From: a virus
IMG/VR virus record: IMGVR_UViG_3300021959_000079
Span: 1 to 46,874 of that record
Length of the DNA stretch: 46,874 bases
Reading direction: 5' to 3' (one strand)
The position numbers and the translations under genes were made by a program. Positions 25,854 to 32,517 of this stretch are shown here, piece by piece. Under the pieces are notes generated by a model. That model did not search any database. It was not told the origin of the DNA and worked only from the letters and a program-made list of their open reading frames with translations. Position 1 is the first letter of the stretch, and each line of letters begins with the position of its first letter.

Positions 25854-26143
25854 TAGATTACAATCTTGGGTTTTGCGACTGTAATACCTGACACTGCTTG
25901 TCTGTGTCCATCTGCAATAGTCTCATTGACTTCTGCAACAAACACGAATTGATTGAACACTTGAGAAGTGGGGTTCTCTACACCTGATACACAAATACCT
26001 TTTGCAAATCCCATTTTTCCATGTCCATCTGACAATATCATACGAGGGTTTTTGAGTTCAACACTACCTTCTGTTAGGTTGACTAACTCTCCAACATACT
26101 CTCCTGACATTGTAACTACTGCAACAATTTCACCGTTTTTCAT
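25853..26143 (-). CDS. Sm-like conserved phage protein
   Basis: 96 aa: KNGEIVAVVTMSGEYVGELV (2-21), VELKNPRMILSDGHGKMGFA (28-47), SQVFNQFVFVAEVNETIADG (60-79). The opening strand pattern and V-x-L-x-N-P-R-M are those of Sm/LSM-like small beta-barrel proteins found in cyanophage and pelagiphage replication clusters, next to gp59 and gp33. RNA binding is suggested by fold only. Coupled to gp59 by TAATG. Confidence 0.65.
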   Translation of the reverse strand: MKNGEIVAVVTMSGEYVGELVNLTEGSVELKNPRMILSDGHGKMGFAKGICVSGVENPTSQVFNQFVFVAEVNETIADGHRQAVSGITVAKPKIVI

Positions 26144-26151
26144 AACAACTC

Positions 26152-26394
26152 CTATTTGGAATAAAAACTGGTAAGTGTCCCTTGACTAGACTTACCTCTA
26201 TTGATTAGATTTAGGGACTTGGCTTCTGCCTCTAGTTTTTGTTTCAATGGGTCAGATAACAATCTCTTTGCACTCTCAGGTTCTAGTGCATGATCATCAC
26301 ACACTCTAAGAATTGCATCTACGACACCTGCACGACCATTACTCAATAATCGTTCTACCTTTTCGTTGAATTGTTTTTTAGATAGTATTGACAT
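26152..26394 (-). CDS. 33: Late transcription coactivator gp33
   Basis: 80 aa (T4 gp33 is 112 aa). Pattern: KKQFNEKVERLLSNGRAGVV (6-25), DAILRVCDDHALEPESAKRL, LLSDPLKQKLEAEAKSLNLI (45-64), then a C-terminal hydrophobic TLTSFYSK. This fits the reduced gp33 of marine T4-like phages, which carries the RNAP beta-flap-binding helices and a C-terminal clamp-binding peptide. gp33 bridges RNA polymerase, sigma-gp55 and the gp45 clamp at TATAAATA promoters, of which several are in this window. It abuts the PD-(D/E)XK exonuclease gene and lies near gp59 and gp32, as in cyanophages. Confidence 0.7.
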   Translation of the reverse strand: MSILSKKQFNEKVERLLSNGRAGVVDAILRVCDDHALEPESAKRLLSDPLKQKLEAEAKSLNLINRGKSSQGTLTSFYSK

Positions 26395-27072
26395 TTATAC
26401 TCCATATAAATTTTTATAACGATTTCTCAACGATACCAGTTCCTCGACATGACGATGAGGTTCACTAACAAACAGTTGATAATTACCGTCTTCTATTGCA
26501 ACAATCGCACACAACTCATCTATGGCTTCACCAGTTAGTTCTTCAACCATGATTGCATAAGCAGTCATTTGTAAATACCAAGACTCTGCATACTCCTCTT
26601 TCTTATATTTTGCACTTGTCTTGAAATCTATAATTGCAAGTGCATCTTCAAAGATACCTACACAATCCACACGACCTGCCATAGACAGTGTTGGACTGTA
26701 GAGGGGACACTCAATTGCAAGAGGTGTTATTTGATCTAACAAACCTCGAATACCTTTGAACATACCTTCTTCTATTAGGTTATTAAACTCTATGTAATCA
26801 TCTTCTCTACGAAGGTACTGTTCTACTTTATCGTGGAATGCAGTTCCTCGTCTTGCAGCCTTTTGGGATATACGATTGGCTTCTTCTTCACCAACTCGTT
26901 TTCTCCATAGTTGTATTTGATCTCTTGTCTTTAGTCCAACGACTGTAGTAACACTGGGTAATTTAGTTCCCATACTATCTACATAAAACCGTGTTCCGTT
27001 TTCTGTAATAGTTTTTAGATCTAATCTTTCTAAATCAGAAAAGTCTAAGTAATCTGTTTGCACTTTACCCAT
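26395..27072 (-). CDS. PD-(D/E)XK exonuclease (MGME1/PDDEXK_1-like)
   Basis: 225 aa. LPSVTTVVGLKTRDQIQLW (38-56), RRGTAFHDKVEQYL (75-88), CPLYSPTLSMAGRVDCVGIF (122-141), DALAIIDFKTSAKYKK and SWYLQMTAYAIM (165-176). Catalytic triad candidates are D136, D149 and K151, with H80 and Q168 of the wider motif. The family includes mitochondrial MGME1 and phage RecB-like single-strand exonucleases. It lies in the replication cluster and is followed 9 bp on by the 101-aa gene's end. A role in recombination or end processing is likely. Confidence 0.85.
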   Translation of the reverse strand: MGKVQTDYLDFSDLERLDLKTITENGTRFYVDSMGTKLPSVTTVVGLKTRDQIQLWRKRVGEEEANRISQKAARRGTAFHDKVEQYLRREDDYIEFNNLIEEGMFKGIRGLLDQITPLAIECPLYSPTLSMAGRVDCVGIFEDALAIIDFKTSAKYKKEEYAESWYLQMTAYAIMVEELTGEAIDELCAIVAIEDGNYQLFVSEPHRHVEELVSLRNRYKNLYGV

Positions 27073-27081
27073 GATATTATT

Positions 27082-27387
27082 TTACTTGTTTTTGTTCTGT
27101 TTGTCTATGTGTTTTCTGACAACTTGTTCTGCTTTTATTCTTTTGATTGATTTGTTTCCGTGGGTCTCTGCAAGTTTAGATGCAGGATTAGCTTCACCTA
27201 TTCGTGATAACACTTCATTGAACCCACCAGTCTTATCTCTGATAGTTACACGACCAACAATGTTAGGTGAACCGATCTGTTGTTTGAGGTGTGGGTTGTT
27301 TTCTTTGAACTCATCCAACTTAGTGTAAGACATGAAGTGTTCTTCAATCTCGTTGGTTTCGGTATTTAGAAATTCGTATGTTGGCAT
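27082..27387 (-). CDS. Conserved small phage protein, FmdB-like start
   Basis: 101 aa. N-terminus MPTYEFLNTETNEIEEHFMS resembles FmdB-type proteins, but the zinc-binding cysteines of FmdB are absent. The rest (EFKENNPHLKQQIGSP, GGFNEVLSRIGEANPASKLA) matches a protein found in many T4-like marine phages. C-terminus is basic (VRKHIDKQNKNK). Function unknown. It shares one base with the upstream gene at 27387. Confidence 0.65.
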   Translation of the reverse strand: MPTYEFLNTETNEIEEHFMSYTKLDEFKENNPHLKQQIGSPNIVGRVTIRDKTGGFNEVLSRIGEANPASKLAETHGNKSIKRIKAEQVVRKHIDKQNKNK

Positions 27388-27926
27388 TATGCACTCATAA
27401 AACTAGGAACTGGTCGACCAGTCCACTTTGCAAAGTCTTTCTTATAAACTCTGTAGTATTTATGGTATGCATTTATGACATTTTTTTCCTTGACATCATC
27501 TGGCATTGCAGGTGGTGGTGCAGAAAATCTTTCACTAGGAATGTTTTGAGGTGGTTCCTCTAACACTTGTCTGAGTAGTGTATCAGTCAAATGTGTTTTA
27601 CCATAACGATATGTGTATTCATCACACAACGCACAAAACAGTTTGTAGAGATAACGGTAGTTACCCCAAGACTGTCTTGTCCATACTGCAGTAGGATGGT
27701 TGATGTGTGAAGCTTTATACAACACATTCTCCATATTATTGTTAGGATGTTTCCATCGTCTAATCCTTCTACCGTTTTTAGTTTTATCTTCATACTCAGA
27801 TCCATCTAACACACGGTGTGCAGTAGACATGAGTTGTGCATACTCGATGATCATCTTGACCACATGTTTATCACAATGCAGAGTTGCACATTTCTCAGGT
27901 CTTGTATCTAAGTAGAATAGGTTCAC
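27387..27926 (-). CDS. Conserved phage protein (CDKHVVKM family)
   Basis: 179 aa. NLFYLDTRPEKCATLHCDKH (2-21), VVKMIIEYAQLMSTAHRVLD (22-41), HINHPTAVWTRQSWGNYRYL, and AYHKYYRVYKKDFAKWTGRP at the C-terminus. This is a widespread, uncharacterised phage family; the conserved HCDKHVVKM and a HPxAVW motif might be catalytic or metal-binding. There is a loose resemblance in layout to DNA-glycosylase-type proteins, which I do not trust. The start is a GTG that overlaps the stop of the coiled-coil gene (GTGA). Confidence 0.65.
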   Translation of the reverse strand: MNLFYLDTRPEKCATLHCDKHVVKMIIEYAQLMSTAHRVLDGSEYEDKTKNGRRIRRWKHPNNNMENVLYKASHINHPTAVWTRQSWGNYRYLYKLFCALCDEYTYRYGKTHLTDTLLRQVLEEPPQNIPSERFSAPPPAMPDDVKEKNVINAYHKYYRVYKKDFAKWTGRPVPSFMSA

Positions 27927-28111
27927 GATACTCTGCTATCTATTGAGTTGACTGTACTTTCTAGTGAACCTAGTATACTGTCAACAGTGTTGATAGAATT
28001 TGAAAGTATGTTTATTTCACTTTGTAGAGAGGACACTTGGTATTCTATTTGTTCCAATATGTCTTGGTTCTTCTCTATTCTTTCTTGTAATGCTTTTAGT
28101 ATTTCTTCCAT
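27923..28111 (-). CDS. Short coiled-coil protein
   Basis: 62 aa. Almost entirely heptad-like helix: ILKALQERIEKNQDILEQIE, YQVSSLQSEINILSNSINTV, then SILGSLESTVNSIDSRVS. Probably a small oligomeric coiled coil. No family recognised. Its TGA overlaps the downstream GTG start by GTGA. Confidence 0.55.
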   Translation of the reverse strand: MEEILKALQERIEKNQDILEQIEYQVSSLQSEINILSNSINTVDSILGSLESTVNSIDSRVS

Positions 28112-28126
28112 ATAGTCTCCATTATA

Positions 28127-28381
28127 TTATAGTTTTTGTATCTCGTCTAGGGTGTTTTCGACTTGTTCCCAAGTCAGATGTCCTAGTACATCATTTGTTA
28201 TATGTGTATCATAGCATATAACTCCATGATCTAACACTGCAAGTTCCCAAAGTCCATCTTTACCACCATAAGAGTATTGACTCTTTATGACACTTGCACC
28301 CCAACCATTCGCAAAAGTAAACTCTAACGATACACCATCGTTTCTGTCGTATGTTCTATGTAAACTGCCTATGTGTCTCAT
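28127..28381 (-). CDS. Conserved phage protein, unknown
   Basis: 84 aa: RTYDRNDGVSLEFTFANGWG (9-28), SVIKSQYSYGGKDGLWELAV (30-49), then TNDVLGHLTWEQVENTLDEI. Such DxxSVEFTFxNGxGASVI sequences occur in small T4-like phage genes. Coupled to the lysin gene by a 4-nt ATGA overlap. No function can be assigned. Confidence 0.6.
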   Translation of the reverse strand: MRHIGSLHRTYDRNDGVSLEFTFANGWGASVIKSQYSYGGKDGLWELAVLDHGVICYDTHITNDVLGHLTWEQVENTLDEIQKL

Positions 28382-28944
28382 TTGTAAAATATGTGGTTAT
28401 CGATTGTTGTTGTTTTGTTTAGGCTGTCTGCCCAAAAGGGATGTATGTAGTCTGCATGATAGTGAGTTGCACCCTCAGTGATGTCTGACCATTCACCTTG
28501 CACTACTCTCCTTGCAATCAGGATACTTTCTATCCAAGTCTTACTGTCTACAGGGTCGTCAGATTTACCATCACAATACCAACTGAACTGACAACGACCT
28601 ATAACAGGAACCATTTTACCTAACCAGTTTTCTTTGAGTTCTGCATCATATATGACACCACAGATAGTGTCAGGATAGAGATCACTCTCTACACGATTGA
28701 GAACTACATGAGATACTGCTATCTTTCCTGCTAGAGGTTGATTACCACTCTCGAAGTAAATGTTCTGTGCAAGACAAAGTATATCTCCGTTCTCATCTGA
28801 AGCATTTGCTTTTATTGATACAAACATGAGGAACAGACCCATCAAAAAACCAAATGTTGCTGAACCTAATCCAATACCCAAACGAATGAGTAGTTCTCGT
28901 TCAGCTATTTTCCCAATTACTCCAAACTTATGTTTCTCGTTCAT
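28378..28944 (-). CDS. SleB-type cell wall hydrolase (lysin) with N-terminal signal-anchor
   Basis: 188 aa from the chosen start. Residues about 20-44 form one hydrophobic helix (LIRLGIGLGSATFGFLMGLF) followed by SIKANASD, a likely signal-anchor or Sec cleavage site. The catalytic domain is Hydrolase_2/SleB: LCLAQNIYFESGNQPLAGK (57-75) with catalytic E65, AVSHVVLNRV, CQFSWYCDG and EGATHYHADYIHPFW. It hydrolyses peptidoglycan and is the only lysin seen here; gp5 lacks a lysozyme. The export signal implies holin-independent delivery. An ATG at 28965 lies upstream, but the ATG at 28944 has an AAGGAG SD and an ATGA overlap with the small TM gene upstream. Confidence 0.9.
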   Translation of the reverse strand: MNEKHKFGVIGKIAERELLIRLGIGLGSATFGFLMGLFLMFVSIKANASDENGDILCLAQNIYFESGNQPLAGKIAVSHVVLNRVESDLYPDTICGVIYDAELKENWLGKMVPVIGRCQFSWYCDGKSDDPVDSKTWIESILIARRVVQGEWSDITEGATHYHADYIHPFWADSLNKTTTIDNHIFYK

Positions 28945-29072
28945 TTCCAAAACTCCTTCTCCCATATAAGGGGTATGCGTTTTTTCTGTCGATTCTCCTC
29001 ACATATCACGGCACCAATGTAAACACATAGTACCATAACAATTGTGATAACGATTACAAGTATTGTTACCAT
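28941..29072 (-). CDS. Small single-TM protein upstream of the lysin
   Basis: 43 aa: MVTILVIVITIVMVLCVYIG (TM), then AVICEENRQKKRIPLIWEKE and FWK. An N-terminal membrane helix with a basic tail is followed directly by the lysin (ATGA overlap). Small holin-like or spanin-like function is possible from context only. It starts 2 bp after the stop of the upstream gene. Tight packing on both sides supports that it is real. Confidence 0.6.
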   Translation of the reverse strand: MVTILVIVITIVMVLCVYIGAVICEENRQKKRIPLIWEKEFWK

Positions 29073-29074
29073 AT

Positions 29075-29269
29075 TTAGTACCCACTTGTTACATGTGCAT
29101 ATTCATCTGCACAATTAGTTTCACCACAAACACATGTGTCGTTATCGTTTTGATGATTTTGATTTTCAAAGTGATCAAGGGCAGCATCAACATGTGCCTT
29201 TTCTGTTTCACTTAGGTTCTCGTAGTCTGCCATTGCATTCGGCAACCAATCTAGTTTTAGTTGTATCAT
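29075..29269 (-). CDS. Small Cys-containing phage protein
   Basis: 64 aa from the ATG at 29269. IQLKLDWLPNAMADYENLSE (2-21), a His/Asn/Asp-rich linker, then CVCGETNCADEY with C46, C48 and C53, possibly a metal site with nearby His. SD GGAGAAAAGAT and an ATGA overlap with the 97-aa gene support this start rather than one 24 bp upstream. Function unknown. Confidence 0.6.
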   Translation of the reverse strand: MIQLKLDWLPNAMADYENLSETEKAHVDAALDHFENQNHQNDNDTCVCGETNCADEYAHVTSGY

Positions 29270-29559
29270 ATCTTTTCTCCTAGGTTCCCCCAAAATTTAT
29301 CTGTTTCATCTTCCCTCAACTCACAAGTCTTTTTGAGTTGTTTAGGTGTTATGTAGAGTGCTTCACATAGATCTAACAACACATCACCAAAAGGTAATTG
29401 ATTGTTAGACTTCCAACGAACTATGTCGCCAGGAGCTACATAAAACTTGTCTTTGTATTTTTCTACTACATTGCCTGTAGTAGAGAATGTGCCTGTAACA
29501 GACCATCTTTTGTAGTCACGACCTGCGACTTCTATTGTATCAAAAAATCTTTTTACCAT
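29266..29559 (-). CDS. Hypothetical protein
   Basis: 97 aa. FFDTIEVAGRDYKRWSVTGT (5-24), EKYKDKFYVAPGDIVRWKSN, then LDLCEALYITPKQLKKTCEL, which looks like a short helix-turn-helix-like pair of helices. Coupled by TAATG to the upstream gene at 29559 and by ATGA to the downstream gene. No family recognised. Confidence 0.55.
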   Translation of the reverse strand: MVKRFFDTIEVAGRDYKRWSVTGTFSTTGNVVEKYKDKFYVAPGDIVRWKSNNQLPFGDVLLDLCEALYITPKQLKKTCELREDETDKFWGNLGEKI

Positions 29560-29891
29560 TATTTTGCTCCTACAAAGGTTGATAAATCTTTTAGATAGTT
29601 TCTGAGTTTACCCCATGCAAGGTTATATCCCCAATCTTTTAAGTATTGGTTTCTCAAAGCACTGTATTCAGAATAACTTGAATAAGGATAAATTGCAAAG
29701 GTTTCTGCATAGTCCTTATGACAATAGTTTTGTGGTCTTTTATAACCTTCCTTAGATCTTCCTCTGTATTTGACAGAGAACAACCTAGTTTTCATAAGAT
29801 CTCTAACTGCAGGATGATAACGATATACAGCAGGAATACCCTTGTATAAAGCATTATCATTCTTGGTTTCGTATTGCATGATGTCAAACAT
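29559..29891 (-). CDS. Hypothetical protein, first gene of the 29.9-kb early transcript
   Basis: 110 aa from ATG 29891. NDNALYKGIPAVYRYHPAVR, SKEGYKRPQNYCHKDYAETF and YSEYSALRNQYLKDWGYNLA are aromatic-rich and basic. The start at 29891 has a perfect AAAGGAG SD and matches the leader shared with the gene at 30984-31355. An ATG 27 bp upstream (29918) belongs to the promoter-proximal leader. A consensus sigma70 promoter precedes it. Function unknown. Confidence 0.6.
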   Translation of the reverse strand: MFDIMQYETKNDNALYKGIPAVYRYHPAVRDLMKTRLFSVKYRGRSKEGYKRPQNYCHKDYAETFAIYPYSSYSEYSALRNQYLKDWGYNLAWGKLRNYLKDLSTFVGAK

Positions 29892-29924
29892 TGTGTCTCC
29901 TTTTATTGTTTCTCTCATAATTTA

Positions 29925-29954
29925 ATTATATAAAAAAGTGATACCTATTGTCAA
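29925..29954 (-). promoter_or_regulatory. Sigma70 consensus early promoter (copy 1)
   Basis: TTGACA-18 bp-TATAAT on the minus strand. The promoter, the leader and the AAAGGAG SD form an almost identical ~70-bp unit to that at 31386-31415. Confidence 0.85.
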
Positions 29955-30036
29955 GTGTTTTGAAAAGAAAGTTGGCGGGGTGGGTCGCACACATCAATCG
30001 TGTAAATACTTGTGGATTTTGTGATACTTGACCCAT
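29926..30036 (-). CDS. Doubtful small ORF running into the early promoter
   Basis: 36 aa: MGQVSQNPQVFTRLMCATHP then ANFLFKTLDNRYHFFI. It starts with a TAATG overlap on the preceding gene, as real genes here do, but its last third is the promoter sequence itself (the stop is inside the -10). It is more likely a remnant or chance frame. Confidence 0.25.
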   Translation of the reverse strand: MGQVSQNPQVFTRLMCATHPANFLFKTLDNRYHFFI

Positions 30037-30248
30037 TATCCCTGCCCGAGCTCGGAGCCCCTATTGTGATCTTCTCCTAGTGCAAAGAACAGACGCTTTT
30101 CAACATGTTCAATAACATCCTTTTCTTTATACCAAATACCTGAGAACATTTCAGTCTTGTCAGGCCACACCACATGGTATCTCTTATATCCAAATGGTCT
30201 ATCGTAGAATATCCTGACATCCCCATAGTTTTGCACTAACACTCTCAT
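30036..30248 (-). CDS. Hypothetical protein
   Basis: 70 aa: RVLVQNYGDVRIFYDRPFGY (2-21), KRYHVVWPDKTEMFSGIWYK, then KDVIEHVEKRLFFALGEDHN. Beta-rich start and a helical end; resembles small SH3-like or regulatory phage proteins only loosely. Overlaps the nuclease-like gene by 4 nt (ATGA), so both are one transcript. Confidence 0.5.
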   Translation of the reverse strand: MRVLVQNYGDVRIFYDRPFGYKRYHVVWPDKTEMFSGIWYKEKDVIEHVEKRLFFALGEDHNRGSELGQG

Positions 30249-30898
30249 AGTTTTATATTATTTTCCTCTATCACATTTCCCTCTCGTTTGTATGCAATCT
30301 CATACAAGTGTATATCTCGTAAACTGATTGACACATTATTACAGTTGGTTGTTTTGCCTGGCTTTCTCTTTGCATTGTTTTCTGTCAACTGTCGTATGAC
30401 CTCATCAGTGTTGACTTTGATAATCAACAGAACTTCTTCTTTCCAAAACACTCCAAAGTAATGATCAATCTTTGTGTATGCTTCGATTGCACTCTCTTTG
30501 TATGCACCATTGTAGACACCCTTCACAACAAGAGGTGCAAAGGTTTGTCCATTGTTTCCTTTAGGTAGTTCGTAAAAGTTTCGTAGTTGACGATCAACGA
30601 CTGCATTGGATTTGTATTCTGAGAATTTACCAGTTTCCTCGTTGAGTGCATCAGAACCGTATTCATCCGATCCTGCACCTGAGGATATCTTAGGATGCAC
30701 TTTATGTCTTAGTTTACCCGCCATTGACGCTTCTCTCCACTGTGTCTTGTCAGTTCCCTTTTGCATACCCAGTTCCTCAGTTGAAAGATAAAGTCCGTTT
30801 GCCCAATTATCAACAGAGAATTGTTGCTTTGCAAAATATCGTAAATCGTCAAATGTCAATGGACGGCCGTTAGCATCTGTAAAATCTTCTAGTTTCAT
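30245..30898 (-). CDS. Possible PD-(D/E)XK endonuclease, partner gene of the methyltransferase region
   Basis: 217 aa from the ATG at 30898. MKLEDFTDANGRPLTFDDLR start, then SSGAGSDEYGSDALNEETGK and FSEYKSNAVVDRQLRNFYEL. The spacing D83-(x10)-E94-x-K96 is of the PD-(D/E)XK type (SDAL ... SEYKS). The rest (GVYNGAYKESAIEAYTKIDH, FGVFWKEEVLLIIKVNTDEV) has the alternating strands expected of a small restriction-type nuclease. It lies in the same orientation as an adenine methyltransferase two genes upstream, but under a different promoter arrangement. The nuclease call rests on the motif alone. An internal ATG with SD and an ATGA overlap with the upstream TM ORF decide the start. Confidence 0.5.
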   Translation of the reverse strand: MKLEDFTDANGRPLTFDDLRYFAKQQFSVDNWANGLYLSTEELGMQKGTDKTQWREASMAGKLRHKVHPKISSGAGSDEYGSDALNEETGKFSEYKSNAVVDRQLRNFYELPKGNNGQTFAPLVVKGVYNGAYKESAIEAYTKIDHYFGVFWKEEVLLIIKVNTDEVIRQLTENNAKRKPGKTTNCNNVSISLRDIHLYEIAYKREGNVIEENNIKL

Positions 30899-30984
30899 AG
30901 TGTCGTTCCTATAAGAATAACTATGATACACCACACTACAAAAAGTAGTGCAGAGTATCCTAGTAGTTTGAAAAAAGTTTTCAT
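30895..30984 (-). CDS. Tiny single-TM peptide
   Basis: 29 aa: MKTFFKLLGYSALLFVVWCI then IVILIGTTL, one membrane helix with a short basic N-terminus. Coupled to the gene before by TAATG and to the gene after by ATGA. Exact fit on both sides suggests a true gene. Function unknown. Confidence 0.55.
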   Translation of the reverse strand: MKTFFKLLGYSALLFVVWCIIVILIGTTL

Positions 30985-31355
30985 TAGATTAGATAGTCAG
31001 GGCCGTATCTTCTTCTTCCTTTGATCACATAACCGTCAAAGAGGTTTCCTCTTGGTCTGTTTAGAGCAGGTGTTTTCCAACCAGCTGCCATAAGAACATC
31101 ACCAACTTTGAAAGTAATTCCACACGAACCTTTTTTGAATTCAGTTTTGTTGATAAAACCCCAAACGGATCGTTGGTAGGTACCACTTTCAATTATCTTG
31201 ATGTATTTTCGTCCAACTTCATAACCCCAAGAATAATCGGTTAGAGTAGGAAAATTTTTGAAGTGTTCAGCTGCGATATCTTCACAGAGTTTATCACATA
31301 ACTGGAACAACTCTTGTTCTTGGTTCACTTCATTTACTAATTCAGAAAGTTTCAT
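30984..31355 (-). CDS. Conserved T4-like marine phage protein, unknown
   Basis: 123 aa. MKLSELVNEVNQEQELFQLC start, then DKLCEDIAAEHFKNFPTLTD, RSVWGFINKTEFKKGSCGIT, FKVGDVLMAAGWKTPALNRP and NLFDGYVIKGRRRYGPDYLI. The 'SVWGFI ... FKxGDVLxAAxWKxPxxNxxRGN' pattern is common in small genes of marine T4-like phages. The ATG at 31355 has AAAGGAG SD; an upstream ATG (31379) is in the promoter leader. Function unknown. Confidence 0.65.
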   Translation of the reverse strand: MKLSELVNEVNQEQELFQLCDKLCEDIAAEHFKNFPTLTDYSWGYEVGRKYIKIIESGTYQRSVWGFINKTEFKKGSCGITFKVGDVLMAAGWKTPALNRPRGNLFDGYVIKGRRRYGPDYLI

Positions 31356-31385
31356 ATTGTCTCCTTTTATTTCTCTCATAATTTA

Positions 31386-31415
31386 ATTATATAAAAAAGT
31401 GATACCTATTGTCAA
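31386..31415 (-). promoter_or_regulatory. Sigma70 consensus early promoter (copy 2)
   Basis: TTGACA (31415-31410)-18 bp-TATAAT (31391-31386) on the minus strand. The TGA stop of the methyltransferase lies inside the -35 hexamer. The sequence from -35 to the SD is nearly identical to copy 1. Confidence 0.85.
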
Positions 31416-32173
31416 CCCATAAATTCAGTTATTCCTGTATGTAGCGATAACCGTTCTAAGGACTTATTATAATACTCCTCATACCCCTCACAACCAACGA
31501 AATCACGACCAGTATTGATACAGGCTAATGCAGTGCTACCTGATCCACTGAAACAGTCTAATACGGTCTCATCCTTAGGACAGTAAGCATTGATCATTCG
31601 TTGTAGAATAAACTGGGGTTTTACGGTGGGGTGGAAGTTTGACTCTTTAGCTTCCTTAGAGTTAGTGGTTAGATTACCTTCCCAAATAGTAGTGGGGATA
31701 GTTCCGTTCTCATACTTCTCTCCAGTCCTTACATTGATCTCCATCTTTCTAGGAACTTCAATGTGTGTCCTATCAAAGTGAAAGTCTTTACCTTTAGAAT
31801 AACACCATGCAGTTTCAAACTTGTGTGCAAAGTTATTACGAGGACGACCACCCCAGTTGTATGACCAGTGGATTGCAGACTGAGGAACAAGTCCTTCTAT
31901 CTTGTTCAACACTTCCAACTTCAGACGAAAGAATAGATCGGTCTTTTGTGTTCCCCATACACATAACATACGATTGGGTTTCAATACACGACTACACTCG
32001 GTAATCCACAACTTAGACCATTCCAAATATTCATCTTCATTTGCAAATGTATCCCATCCTGCACCACCGTCATAACCAATGTTGTAAGGTGGATCACAAT
32101 TGATATGTCCTACACTTTCATCAGGAAGTGCATACAAAAATTCTAGACAATCTTTGTGTTGTAAATCTATCAT
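31412..32173 (-). CDS. DNA adenine-N6 (or cytosine-N4) methyltransferase, beta class
   Basis: 253 aa. Catalytic motif IV DPPYNIGYDGGAGWDTF starts at residue 27, before the SAM-binding motif I VLDCFSGSGSTALAC (204-218) and RDFVGCEGYEEYY. This order defines beta-class type II methyltransferases (N6-adenine or N4-cytosine). The spacer (HWSYNWGGRPRNNFAHKFET, HPTVKPQFILQRMI) holds the target-recognition region. It may modify phage DNA against host restriction or be part of a restriction-modification pair. It overlaps the upstream 88-aa gene by 4 nt, and its stop overlaps the next promoter. Confidence 0.93.
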   Translation of the reverse strand: MIDLQHKDCLEFLYALPDESVGHINCDPPYNIGYDGGAGWDTFANEDEYLEWSKLWITECSRVLKPNRMLCVWGTQKTDLFFRLKLEVLNKIEGLVPQSAIHWSYNWGGRPRNNFAHKFETAWCYSKGKDFHFDRTHIEVPRKMEINVRTGEKYENGTIPTTIWEGNLTTNSKEAKESNFHPTVKPQFILQRMINAYCPKDETVLDCFSGSGSTALACINTGRDFVGCEGYEEYYNKSLERLSLHTGITEFMG

Positions 32174-32436
32174 AGTTTTGCAGTGGTTAGGTTCACCTCT
32201 TCAAGAAACTTAGCACCTTGTTTGGATTTGATAAAACCTAATACTGCTTGTATTTCGTTTCTGTCTAAAGACGAGAAGTCTTTGAACCTAGACCATACTG
32301 TTCCCACGGTTACCATCTTATTCCCAGCAGTAACAGCTGCATTCCACAAGAGATCGTCCTTAGGATACAATTCATTCTTTTCACATTGATTGATTAGGTG
32401 TCTACCTAATGCAACAATACCATTTTCTGATAACAT
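32170..32436 (-). CDS. Small helical phage protein upstream of the methyltransferase
   Basis: 88 aa from the ATG at 32436. MLSENGIVALGRHLINQCEK, NELYPKDDLLWNAAVTAGNK and VTVGTVWSRFKDFSSLDRNE form an all-helical small protein. Start choice: SD AAGGAG, 6 nt from the ATG, within the transcribed leader; the ATG at 32463 is not near an SD. The gene begins the transcript driven by the promoter at 32486-32515 and is coupled to the methyltransferase (ATGA). Function unknown; a control protein is possible from position. Confidence 0.55.
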   Translation of the reverse strand: MLSENGIVALGRHLINQCEKNELYPKDDLLWNAAVTAGNKMVTVGTVWSRFKDFSSLDRNEIQAVLGFIKSKQGAKFLEEVNLTTAKL

Positions 32437-32458
32437 AATATACTCCTTAGTAGAGAGA

Positions 32459-32510
32459 TACACCTCTCACAGTTATAGTATTATTAGTATAATAAAAAGT
32501 GAGAGGTGTA
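32459..32510. promoter_or_regulatory. 12-bp perfect inverted repeat overlapping an early promoter (possible operator)
   Basis: Left arm TACACCTCTCAC (32459-32470) and right arm GTGAGAGGTGTA (32499-32510) are exact complements, 28 bp apart. The right arm lies between the -35 and -10 of the promoter at 32486-32515. The left arm lies downstream of the expected start site. An RNA hairpin cannot form because the right arm is not transcribed, so a DNA-binding repressor acting at two half-sites or looping is the natural reading. Confidence 0.5.
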
Positions 32511-32515
32511 GTCAA
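32486..32515 (-). promoter_or_regulatory. Sigma70-like early promoter (copy 3)
   Basis: TTGACT (32515-32510)-18 bp-TATACT (32491-32486) on the minus strand. It drives the small helical protein and the methyltransferase. It begins directly after the stop of the 386-aa gene. Confidence 0.7.
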
Positions 32516-32517
32516 GG

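Noticed and set aside
27387-27926. Pyrimidine-dimer glycosylase (denV) for the CDKHVVKM protein
   Set aside because: The T4 denV catalytic N-terminal Thr and its motifs are not present; only the layout is vaguely similar.
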